NCBI GenBank assembly: GCA_012521855.1
Contig: JAAYLO010000238.1
Coordinates: forward strand, 1-17,916
Source of the DNA: Halanaerobiaceae bacterium
GTDB taxonomy: Bacteria; Bacillota; Halanaerobiia; Halanaerobiales; DTU029
DNA length: 17,916 nt
Direction: 5' to 3'
Under the pieces are notes generated by a model, which did not search any database, had not been told where the DNA came from, and saw only the letters and a program-made list of their open reading frames with translations. Both the position numbers and the translations under genes were made by a program. The number at the start of each line of letters is the position of its first letter. The first letter of the stretch is position 1. This document shows, piece by piece, positions 1-6,885 of the stretch.

Positions 1-44
1 GCAATAAGTAATAAAATGGTAAAAAAACAAAAAAGTAAACCGGT

Positions 45-104
45 ATTTGTTAGAATTATATAATTTGTTAGATAATTTCTATAATTTATAAGGTTGTATA
101 TAAT
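45..104 (+). promoter_or_regulatory. Candidate control region of the sugar transporter operon
   Basis: The first 159 bases are non-coding and very A+T rich. A perfect 10-base direct repeat, ATTTGTTAGA, occurs at 45-54 and 63-72 (18 bp from start to start). A TATAAT hexamer lies at 99-104; the place 17 bp upstream (76-81, TTTCTA) is a poor -35 match. A poor -35 next to tandem direct repeats is the usual layout of an activator-dependent promoter, and AraC-type regulators such as YesN bind direct repeats. The link to the YesN-like regulator downstream is inference. Other TATAAT-like hexamers (for example 80-85) exist, so the start site is not certain. Confidence 0.4.
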
Positions 105-159
105 GATTATTTAAACTAGAATTATAAATAGAATTTAAAAAAACAAAGGAGGGTTTATA

Positions 160-1782
160 TTGAAAAAGTTTGGGCTGTTTTTTCTTTTAGTTGCGCTGGT
201 TATGTCAATTAGTGTTCTTGCTGTTGCCGATCAACTAAAAGAAATAAGTATGTTTAGTAGTGATCCTTTACCTGATTATCCAGGTTCAACTATACTTGGA
301 GATATAATCAGGAAAGAAACTGGTGTTAAGTTGAATCGGGAGTTTCTTGCAGGAGACCTGGAGACCAGAATCGGTTTGATGGTTGCCAGTGGTGATTATC
401 CTGACATTATGTATGCTGCTCATTATACACAGAGATTGATAGATGCAGGCGCTTATATCCCATTGGAAGATCTTATCGATCAGTATGCTCCAAATATTAA
501 GAAATATTATGCAAGACATATGGATGCTATTACTGCTCCAGACGGCCACATCTATTTCCTGCCACAGCAGGCTATTCCATTTGGAGCCAGTGATAGAAGA
601 TATCCCGCACTGGGATTTTTCATTAACAAGAGAGTACTAAAAGATGCAGGCTGGCCTAAACCAAAAACATTTGATGAAATGTTTGAACTGATTGAAAATT
701 ACATGAAGAAAAACCCGACTTACAAAGGTCAGAGTACTATTGGTTGGTTAACCACTTTTGACAGTTCCTACAGCTATAGTACAACAAACGTTCCACAGCA
801 TCTGATGGGTTATCCAAATGAGGGCGGATTTATTGCACCTAAAGAAGGTAAAAAGTTTGTTGTCAGGCCATATCATGGCGGTCTTGTTGATAAATACTAT
901 TATCAGAAACTCAATGAAATGTACAATAAAGGCGTAGTTGACCCTGAAATGTTTGTTCTCAACTATGACCAGTATATTGAAAGACTGGCTTCCGGCCGTG
1001 TTCTTGGTACCTTTGCCCAGTACTGGGTTATCCAGCAGGCACAGGGTATATTAAACAGAGATGATCCAGACAGCATTATGATACCTTTCCCAATTGTATT
1101 TGATGAAGGTATCGAAGAATTCATGCGTGATACACCATATGTTCAGCAGACACAGGGTATGGGTATAACAATTTCCTGTAAAGACCCTGTTACAGCAATC
1201 AAATATTTTGATTATCTGGTAGCTAATCAGACTCTGATTCAGTGGGGTATTGAGGGAGAACACTATGAAGTCGACGAAAATGGTATGTATTACCGTACTG
1301 AAGAACAGCTGAAATTGTTCCAGGATCCCAATTGGGTTAGAGATGTATTTGGAAGACAATATTTCTTAAACTTATTCCCAAGCTTAATTGGTGTTGACGA
1401 AAATGGTAACAGTTATGTACCTGATAATCAGCCAAGCATGATCTACAGCGGAGCTACAGAAAGTGAAAGAGAAGTTATGGATGCTTATGGTATTAAATCA
1501 TTTACCGATTTCTATAATCCACCAAAACCAATTGATGAAGTACCATATTATCCAATCTGGACCATCACTGTTCCAACTGGTTCACCTGCTCACATCGAAG
1601 GCACAAGACATAATGACCTCATGAATGAATATATACCAAGACTGGTAATGAGCAGTCCTAGTGAATTTGAAAAAATCTGGCAGGAATATAAATTCAGTAC
1701 AGACAGATTATTAGATCTCCGTCTGGAATATATCCAGGAACAGGTAGACTGGAGAGTTGAAAACTGGGGACCTAAAAAATAA
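160..1782 (+). CDS. Extracellular sugar-binding protein of an ABC importer (YtcQ/LplA type)
   Basis: Predicted solute-binding subunit (540 aa) that captures an oligosaccharide outside the cytoplasmic membrane and delivers it to the two permeases encoded next. The start is TTG at 160, preceded by AAAGGAGGG at 145-153. Residues 1-24 form a signal peptide: two lysines, a hydrophobic core, then an AVA-like cleavage site before Asp. There is no cysteine at the end, so it is not a lipoprotein. The rest resembles the large family 1 binding proteins of about 500-550 aa (conserved-looking stretches such as ASGDYPDI near residue 77 and GTFAQYW near 285). These normally sit with LplB/YtcP-type permeases, as here. 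The substrate cannot be read from the sequence; plant polysaccharide fragments such as rhamnogalacturonan or xylan oligomers are typical for the family. Confidence is high for the family and low for the substrate. Confidence 0.9.
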   Translation: MKKFGLFFLLVALVMSISVLAVADQLKEISMFSSDPLPDYPGSTILGDIIRKETGVKLNREFLAGDLETRIGLMVASGDYPDIMYAAHYTQRLIDAGAYIPLEDLIDQYAPNIKKYYARHMDAITAPDGHIYFLPQQAIPFGASDRRYPALGFFINKRVLKDAGWPKPKTFDEMFELIENYMKKNPTYKGQSTIGWLTTFDSSYSYSTTNVPQHLMGYPNEGGFIAPKEGKKFVVRPYHGGLVDKYYYQKLNEMYNKGVVDPEMFVLNYDQYIERLASGRVLGTFAQYWVIQQAQGILNRDDPDSIMIPFPIVFDEGIEEFMRDTPYVQQTQGMGITISCKDPVTAIKYFDYLVANQTLIQWGIEGEHYEVDENGMYYRTEEQLKLFQDPNWVRDVFGRQYFLNLFPSLIGVDENGNSYVPDNQPSMIYSGATESEREVMDAYGIKSFTDFYNPPKPIDEVPYYPIWTITVPTGSPAHIEGTRHNDLMNEYIPRLVMSSPSEFEKIWQEYKFSTDRLLDLRLEYIQEQVDWRVENWGPKK

Positions 1783-1814
1783 ATAATTTTTAGGGTGCTA
1801 ACTAATCAAGTCGG

Positions 1815-1847
1815 GAAAAGGGTGCTTTTAATCATAGCACCCTTTTC
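1815..1847 (+). terminator. Intercistronic stem-loop between binding-protein and permease genes
   Basis: A perfect 12-bp stem (1815-1826 GAAAAGGGTGCT pairing with 1836-1847 AGCACCCTTTTC) closes a 9-base loop. It is followed by TCTAAAATCC, which is not a strong U-tract. It lies between the binding-protein gene and the permease genes, where such hairpins commonly protect the upstream mRNA end or partly attenuate transcription, so that more binding protein than permease is made. It is probably an attenuator or stabiliser, not a full terminator. The 5' arm core AGGGTGCT is also present at 1792-1799. Confidence 0.6.
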
Positions 1848-1876
1848 TAAAATCCTTAAGAAGGAGGTAAAGGCTT

Positions 1877-2830
1877 ATGAAGGAGGAAATGTTAGCAGAT
1901 GTAGTTGTATATAAGAAGGACGATTCTTTCATTGGAAAACTTATAAAACAAAGCGCATGGGTTTTTATGTCTTTACCATTTGTCGTCTATATAATTATGT
2001 TTAGATATGTGCCTATTGGCGGCTGGGTAATGGCTTTACAGAATTACTGGCCTGGTAAAAATATTTTTCAAAAGCAATGGGTAGGATTTGATAATTTTAA
2101 AATGCTTTTTGAAGACCCTGTTTTTTTTCAGGTATTGCGTAATACAGTGGCAATAAGTGCTATAAAGCTGTTTTCTGGAATGTTTTTTTCAATTCTTTTG
2201 GCCTTAATCCTAAATGAAGTCAGGAATCTTAAATTTAAGAGAATTACACAGACTATATCATATCTTCCATATTTTATATCCTGGGTAGTTGCCGCAAATC
2301 TGGTGCTAAATGTTCTTTCAATTGACGGCGGTATTGTAAATGAAGTATTGTTGGCTTTACGCATAATTGATGAACCCATAATGTTTATGGGAATACCCAA
2401 ATTGTTCTGGTGGATTGCAGGAGCTTCACATGTCCGGAAAGAAGTGGGCTGGGGTGCTATTGTTTATCTGGCAGCAATGACCTCTATTAATCCGAATCTC
2501 TATGAAGCTGCTACTATTGATGGAGCAAGCAGATTACAGAGAATAAAATATATAACCTTGCCTGGTATTAAGTCTGTTGTGGTTCTTGTTTTGATTATGA
2601 ATATAGGTCAGTTATTGAATGCTGGTTTTGAACAGGTATATTTAATGAGTAATGGCAGAGTCATTGAATATGCCAGGATTTTTGAACTTTTCGAACTTGA
2701 TTTCGGGCTTAAAATGTTCAGGTATTCATTTGCAGCTGCAGCAGGTATATTTAAGAGTGTTGTCAGTATAGTACTGGTATTTTCAGCGAATCTTTTAGCT
2801 AAGTTACTTGGCCAGGAAAGGTTAGTATAG
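1877..2830 (+). CDS. ABC sugar importer permease, LplB/YteP type
   Basis: Inner-membrane permease (317 aa) that forms the translocation channel with the product of the next gene. About six hydrophobic segments are visible, the first near residues 28-48 (SLPFVVYIIMF). The cytoplasmic EAA loop that contacts the ATPase is clear at about residues 213-230 (EAATIDGASRLQRIKYITLP). Length and the pattern YVPIGGWVMALQNY near residue 45 fit the LplB/YteP branch of the MalF-like permeases. The ATG at 1877 has AGGAGG at 1862-1867 with 9 bases of spacing. A second AGGAGG inside codons 2-4 precedes an in-frame ATG at 1889, but at only 2 bases, so the first start is preferred. The gene ends 11 bases before the next permease and belongs to the same operon. 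Confidence 0.92.
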   Translation: MKEEMLADVVVYKKDDSFIGKLIKQSAWVFMSLPFVVYIIMFRYVPIGGWVMALQNYWPGKNIFQKQWVGFDNFKMLFEDPVFFQVLRNTVAISAIKLFSGMFFSILLALILNEVRNLKFKRITQTISYLPYFISWVVAANLVLNVLSIDGGIVNEVLLALRIIDEPIMFMGIPKLFWWIAGASHVRKEVGWGAIVYLAAMTSINPNLYEAATIDGASRLQRIKYITLPGIKSVVVLVLIMNIGQLLNAGFEQVYLMSNGRVIEYARIFELFELDFGLKMFRYSFAAAAGIFKSVVSIVLVFSANLLAKLLGQERLV

Positions 2831-2841
2831 GGGGGATAAAT

Positions 2842-3741
2842 ATGTTATTAAAAAGAAGAAGCCTGGAAGACATCCTGTTAGACACATTTGTTTATGTATC
2901 ACTTATTTTCCTAATAATAGTGACTCTCTATCCCTTTCTAAATACGATTGCTGTGTCTTTTAATGAAGGATTGGATAGTATAAAAGGTGGAATTTATCTC
3001 TGGCCTCGTAAATTTACTACATTTAATTATAGATCATTGCTGGGCAGGCAGCAGATTTATCATGCCGCCTGGATATCTCTAATGCGTACTGTTTTGAGCG
3101 TTGTATTTGGCGTTTTATCTACAGCGATAGTTGCCTATACATTGAGCCGCAAGGAGTTTATATTCAGGAAATTTATATCTGTTCTGGTTATAGTGACCAT
3201 GTATATTAACGGGGGCTTGATTCCCACATATTTTGTATACAGGGCCTATGGCCTGACAGGAAGTTTCTGGGTTTATGTCTGGCCAGCGATTTTACATGCC
3301 TTTAATGTAATAATTGTCCGCACATATATCGAGGGTCTTCCGGACAGTCTTATTGAATCTGCCCGGATAGATGGTGCGGGAGAGATAAGGATCTTTTTAC
3401 GGATAATTATTCCTTTGTGTATGCCGGTTCTTGCTGTAGTGGCACTTTTTACAGCAGTAGCCGCCTGGAATGCCTGGTTTGATGTCTTTTTATATAATCC
3501 ATCCAGTCCAAAATTAAGTACACTGGCATATGAATTGCAGAAGGTATTACAGAGTGCACAGGCAATGTCAGCTTCCATGGAACAGGCTATGTCCAGAGCT
3601 GCTGCCGGAACAGGTGAAGTGACACCAAGAGCAATTAGGGCTACAATGACAGTAATTGTTACTGTTCCAATTGCTGTAGTTTATCCTTTTTTACAAAAGT
3701 ATTTCGTCCATGGTTTGACCCTTGGTGGAGTCAAAGAGTAA
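2842..3741 (+). CDS. ABC sugar importer permease, YtcP/LplC type
   Basis: Second permease (299 aa), partner of the preceding one. Membrane segments are visible near residues 13-35, 78-100, 110-130, 142-163 and 188-210, with a last one near 265-285. The EAA loop is ESARIDGAGEIRIFLRIIIP at about residues 172-191. The C-terminus ends YPFLQKYFVHGLTLGGVKE, which is typical of the CUT1 MalG-like permeases of the YtcP/LplC branch. The ATG at 2842 follows a run of G at 2830-2835 that overlaps the TAG stop of the previous gene, so the two permeases are probably translated together. No gene for the ATP-hydrolysing subunit follows. In relatives a single MsmX-type ATPase serves several such importers, and that is likely here. 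Confidence 0.92.
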   Translation: MLLKRRSLEDILLDTFVYVSLIFLIIVTLYPFLNTIAVSFNEGLDSIKGGIYLWPRKFTTFNYRSLLGRQQIYHAAWISLMRTVLSVVFGVLSTAIVAYTLSRKEFIFRKFISVLVIVTMYINGGLIPTYFVYRAYGLTGSFWVYVWPAILHAFNVIIVRTYIEGLPDSLIESARIDGAGEIRIFLRIIIPLCMPVLAVVALFTAVAAWNAWFDVFLYNPSSPKLSTLAYELQKVLQSAQAMSASMEQAMSRAAAGTGEVTPRAIRATMTVIVTVPIAVVYPFLQKYFVHGLTLGGVKE

Positions 3742-3771
3742 GACTCTGAATATTATGGTAAAATGAATATA

Positions 3772-3800
3772 TTGAAAAAAAATGAGACATTTGTTATAAT
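3772..3800 (+). promoter_or_regulatory. Strong sigma-A-type promoter for the kinase gene
   Basis: TTGAAA (3772-3777, 5 of 6 consensus) and TATAAT (3795-3800, 6 of 6) are separated by exactly 17 bp, with TGT immediately upstream of the -10 (extended -10). Transcription should begin near 3807, giving a leader of about 85 bases before the kinase ATG. The -10 lies inside the left arm of the inverted repeat at 3784-3859. Confidence 0.75.
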
Positions 3801-3866
3801 TAAATTAAAATAGTCCCCTGTCCAATACAGGGGACAAGTTTTAGTTTATACAATGTCTCTTTTTTT
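3784..3866 (+). terminator. Long imperfect inverted repeat with T-tract, probable transporter operon terminator
   Basis: The sequence folds on itself over 76 bp. Outer arms GAGACATT (3784-3791) and AATGTCTC (3852-3859) are perfect. A+T-rich inner arms pair with a few bulges. The tip is a perfect 8-bp GTCCCCTG/CAGGGGAC hairpin (3813-3820 and 3828-3835) with a 7-base loop. Seven T's follow at 3860-3866, and a run of A's precedes the left arm, so it could work in both directions. It sits 40 bases after the last permease gene. The left outer arm is upstream of the predicted kinase transcript start, so only read-through RNA carries both arms. It could also be a small repetitive palindromic element. 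Confidence 0.6.
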
Positions 3867-3892
3867 ATGGTCTTTTTATCAGGAGTTATATT

Positions 3893-5650
3893 ATGAAAAA
3901 CCCCAACATCAATTTTTTAAATGATATTAAGGTAAAACACAAGCTGTATATTGTTTATATATTTTGTGTTGTTGCTCCAATTATTATTATAAATTATATA
4001 TTTTACCTGAACATGGCCTCTAATGTTAAAGAGATATACCAGAATTATTATCAATTGACAACTCAACGAATTGCAGCTTTAATTGAAAAAGACTTAAATT
4101 TCTTGATAGCACAGGTTAATAAGATCTATATGGATCAAAAATTATATGAAAAATTAGATCAGGATTATGAGAGAAAATTGGCATATGTAGAGGATTATTA
4201 TGATTACTTTGATTCCTACCTTTATTTAAATGGAGAATCATATGAACAGATAGATAAGATGGTGATATTTACAGACAACCCGACGATTCTTCATTCAGGA
4301 AGGGTCTATAAAATAGATGATGATGTTAAAAATGAGGACTGGTATAAGAGAGTAATTAATTCATCAGAAAGGGTTCATATTATTTATGGTCAAAGAAAAA
4401 ACAAAGCAGATAATACTGTGGAAACTCCTATATCAGTTATTCAGGTACTAAATCAATTCCAGGGAATTGATAACTATCAGAAGATACTGAAAATAGATAT
4501 TTCAGCAAAAAATATTTCCAATATAATTAATTCAGAAAACCTAAAAGGTCATATTATTGTATTAGATGGAGAAGGGCAATTATTATTTACATCCAGTGCT
4601 ATAGAAAATCAGGATTTAAGCTCTTTTTTAGCTGAAAACCAGGAGAATATTGTTGAAGCCATTTCAAATAAGTACTTTAACTGGAAAATACTCAATGTAA
4701 TGGATGTAGAAGATCTGGAAAATGCTTTACAGGTATCAAAATATGCTATAATTATGCTTGCTTTTATTAGCTTGTCTTTATCCTCTCTTATTTTAATTAT
4801 GACCTACCGCTCTTTTTATGTGAGGTTAATTTCTTTGTCAGAGCATGTAAGGAAACTGGACCAGGAAGATTTTAGCAAGCAATATGTCGGAAAACAGGGT
4901 AAAGATGAGATAGGAGATTTAATAAGGGTTTTTAACAGGATGGTCAGAAAAATAAAAACTTTGATAACTGATGTATATGAAGCAAAATTGGAACAGTCGC
5001 AGATCAAACTGGAAAAGAAACAGGCTGAATTGAATGCTTTACAGAGCCAGATTAATCCTCATTTTCTCTTTAATACCCTTGAGTCAATCCGGATGAGGTC
5101 CCTGGAAAAAGGAGAAAATGAAACAGCAGAAGTAATAAAGTATCTGGCCCGTACTTACCGCAGGATCATCAGTTATCATCAGGAGATGGTTACTGTAGAA
5201 GATGAAATTGATAATATTAAGGACTTTCTGAAAATACAAAAGTATCGTTTTGGTTCTGAGTTTAATTATACCATTGAAGTTGATCCAGAAACCCTTCAGG
5301 TAATGATTCCGAAACTGATAATTCAGCCTTTTGTTGAAAATGCCTGTATCCACGGCCTGGAAAAGAGTGAGAACTCTGGACATGTTTCAATTAAGATTAC
5401 AAAGGAAGACCAGAAATTAAAATGTGTAATTAAAGATAATGGAGCAGGTATAAAAAAAGAGATTGTGGAAAATTTATTAAGAGATATCCAGAGTGATGAT
5501 ATAAGAGGCAAAAGTGTGGGAATGGAGAATATCTACAAGAGATTAAAGCTTTATTATAAAGATAATTTCAAGCTGGAGATTGAAAGTAAGGAAGGTTTTG
5601 GTACAACCGTGACCTTAAAAATTCCGATGGGGGTAAAATTTAATGCATAA
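3893..5650 (+). CDS. Sensor histidine kinase, YesM type
   Basis: Membrane sensor (585 aa) that phosphorylates a YesN-type regulator in response to an extracellular signal, usually the sugar carried by the neighbouring importer or its binding protein. Layout: membrane segment at about 18-40; extracytoplasmic domain at about 41-283 (Cache-like by position and length); second membrane segment at about 284-304; HAMP linker at about 305-357; a coiled stretch at 362-385; and a His_kinase domain with the phosphoacceptor His390 in QSQINPHFLFNTLESIR. The ATPase domain shows the N box around Asn483 (FVENACIHG), DNGAG at 515-519 and a glycine box at about 539-547 (GKSVGMENI). All key residues are present, so the kinase looks intact. 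The ATG at 3893 has AGGAG at 3881-3885. The stop overlaps the regulator start by 8 bases. Confidence 0.93.
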   Translation: MKNPNINFLNDIKVKHKLYIVYIFCVVAPIIIINYIFYLNMASNVKEIYQNYYQLTTQRIAALIEKDLNFLIAQVNKIYMDQKLYEKLDQDYERKLAYVEDYYDYFDSYLYLNGESYEQIDKMVIFTDNPTILHSGRVYKIDDDVKNEDWYKRVINSSERVHIIYGQRKNKADNTVETPISVIQVLNQFQGIDNYQKILKIDISAKNISNIINSENLKGHIIVLDGEGQLLFTSSAIENQDLSSFLAENQENIVEAISNKYFNWKILNVMDVEDLENALQVSKYAIIMLAFISLSLSSLILIMTYRSFYVRLISLSEHVRKLDQEDFSKQYVGKQGKDEIGDLIRVFNRMVRKIKTLITDVYEAKLEQSQIKLEKKQAELNALQSQINPHFLFNTLESIRMRSLEKGENETAEVIKYLARTYRRIISYHQEMVTVEDEIDNIKDFLKIQKYRFGSEFNYTIEVDPETLQVMIPKLIIQPFVENACIHGLEKSENSGHVSIKITKEDQKLKCVIKDNGAGIKKEIVENLLRDIQSDDIRGKSVGMENIYKRLKLYYKDNFKLEIESKEGFGTTVTLKIPMGVKFNA

Positions 5651-6335
5651 AGTGATGATTGTTGACAATGAACCCAATATCAGGACAGGATTACGTTATC
5701 TCATTAATTGGGAAAAATACAATTTTACCATTATGTCACAGGCAAAAAACGGCAAAGACGCTTTAACGAAAATGGAAAAAGAATATCCTGATTTAATAAT
5801 TACTGATATCAAGATGCCCGGTATGGATGGCCTGGAACTGATTAAATATATCCGGGAAGAACTTCATGATCATTATATGAATTTTATCATACTAAGTGGC
5901 TATGATGAATTTAACTATGCCAAAGAAGCTATTAAGTATAATGTCCGGAATTATTTATTGAAACCCATTGATGAAAATGAACTTATCAGTACTCTTGAGC
6001 TGATAAACAGAGAATTAACAAAGGAAAGCCTTTATGAGAACTTTTATGAAGGGAACACAAAGATTTTTAATGAAAGATTTGAGAATATAAAAGAAATATC
6101 TCTATTGATAGAAGCCATTGAGAATAACAATAATGAGGAAATAAAGAAGTACATTGAGACTGTTTTTAAGTATTTTCGTGAAAGCAATTTACATCCCAGG
6201 ATTATAAAGATCCATATAGACAATCTTATCATTTCATTATCAAACATAATCAGCAATATGGATGGCGATATTGATAATATTGTCAGAAATTATTGCTTTT
6301 TCAGAACAGATCTAACAGACTTGAATGTTACCTAG
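5643..6335 (+). CDS. Receiver part of the split response regulator
   Basis: This 230-aa product, if made, has a complete receiver domain: phosphoacceptor Asp55 in TDIKMPGMDGLE, Ser85 in ILSGYDEF and Lys107 in NYLLKPIDE. The acidic pocket reads VDNEPNIR, with Asn9 where most relatives have Asp. It continues with a linker region (about 121-230) rich in Asn, Ile and Glu, and stops at TAG 6333-6335 before the DNA-binding domain. On its own it could accept phosphate from the neighbouring kinase but could not bind DNA. It is better regarded as the 5' part of one interrupted gene. Confidence 0.75.
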   Translation: MHKVMIVDNEPNIRTGLRYLINWEKYNFTIMSQAKNGKDALTKMEKEYPDLIITDIKMPGMDGLELIKYIREELHDHYMNFIILSGYDEFNYAKEAIKYNVRNYLLKPIDENELISTLELINRELTKESLYENFYEGNTKIFNERFENIKEISLLIEAIENNNNEEIKKYIETVFKYFRESNLHPRIIKIHIDNLIISLSNIISNMDGDIDNIVRNYCFFRTDLTDLNVT

Positions 6336-6347
6336 TTAGAACATAGT

Positions 6348-6716
6348 TTGCTGGATTTTTCCGGGGAATGTGCTTCATATATTTTTAAACTAAGGCAGTC
6401 CTGCAGGATTGTGAACAAAATAAAGCATTATGTTCAGGAGAATTATTCAGAGGACATAAAACTGAAGGATATAGCCAAAAAGTATTATATCAATACAGCC
6501 TATTTAGGGCAATTATTCAAAAAAGAAACAGGAGTAAACTTTTCACAATACCTTAATATGGTCAGGATAGAAAATGCGAAAAAAATGTTAAAAAGAACGG
6601 ACCTGCATATCTATCAAATTGCTGAAAAAGTAGGATATAAAAACCCTGATTATTTTATCATCAGATTTAAGGAAAGCGAAAAATGTACCCCCTATGAGTA
6701 TAAAAATAGGCCATAG
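6348..6716 (+). CDS. AraC-type DNA-binding part of the split response regulator
   Basis: This is the 3' part of the interrupted regulator, in the same frame as the receiver part. If it starts at TTG 6348 the product is 122 aa and contains a complete AraC-family domain. The first helix-turn-helix is around LKDIAKKYYINTAYLGQLFK and the second around IYQIAEKVGYKNPDYFIIRF, ending CTPYEYKNRP. No Shine-Dalgarno sequence is visible before TTG 6348 or before other in-frame starts, so independent translation is doubtful. If expressed it would be a DNA-binding module free of receiver control. Confidence 0.6.
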   Translation: MLDFSGECASYIFKLRQSCRIVNKIKHYVQENYSEDIKLKDIAKKYYINTAYLGQLFKKETGVNFSQYLNMVRIENAKKMLKRTDLHIYQIAEKVGYKNPDYFIIRFKESEKCTPYEYKNRP

Positions 6717-6770
6717 TAAAAGAATGCAAAAAATCAGGCTTTTTTCATTAATATATAAGGCAGAATATAT

Positions 6771-6816
6771 ACCTCAGGATAATATCAGAGTTATTCTGGG
6801 GTGTTTTTGTTTTATT
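6771..6816 (+). terminator. Rho-independent terminator after the regulator gene
   Basis: A 12-bp stem with two G-T wobbles (6771-6782 ACCTCAGGATAA with 6791-6802 TTATTCTGGGGT) has an 8-base loop and is followed by the T-rich tract GTTTTTGTTTTATTT. It closes the transporter/two-component region and separates it from the protease gene. Confidence 0.85.
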
Positions 6817-6885
6817 TAGGAATTAGTAAATTGTTATAGCATATAGAGATATTATGAAGGGGATATTTTACTTAAGGAAGGGGTG

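Larger units (their letters stand above)
5643..6716 (+). pseudogene. YesN-type response regulator interrupted by one in-frame TAG
   Basis: Read as one frame, 5643-6716 encodes a full YesN-like regulator of about 357 codons (family usual length roughly 350-550): receiver at 1-120, linker, and two AraC-type helix-turn-helix units at about 253-355. The only interruption is TAG at 6333-6335 (codon 231). The frame continues directly through TTA GAA CAT AGT TTG with no shift and no other stop. So this is a nonsense mutation, a sequencing error or read-through, not a frameshift. TAG is used as an ordinary stop by other genes here (permease at 2830, hisD at 15987), which argues against recoding. If real, receiver and DNA-binding parts are uncoupled and the transporter operon may no longer be controlled by the intact kinase. 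Its ATG overlaps the kinase stop, so translation is coupled. Confidence 0.7.

Noticed and set aside
6333..6335. Pyrrolysine at the TAG in the response regulator
   Set aside because: TAG ends other genes here in the ordinary way, and response regulators are not known pyrrolysine proteins; kept only as a remote possibility.
6725..6746. A second terminator (A-run, TCAGGC, T-run) right after the regulator gene
   Set aside because: The stem would consist of A-T pairs only; the G/C-containing hairpin at 6771-6802 is a much better terminator.
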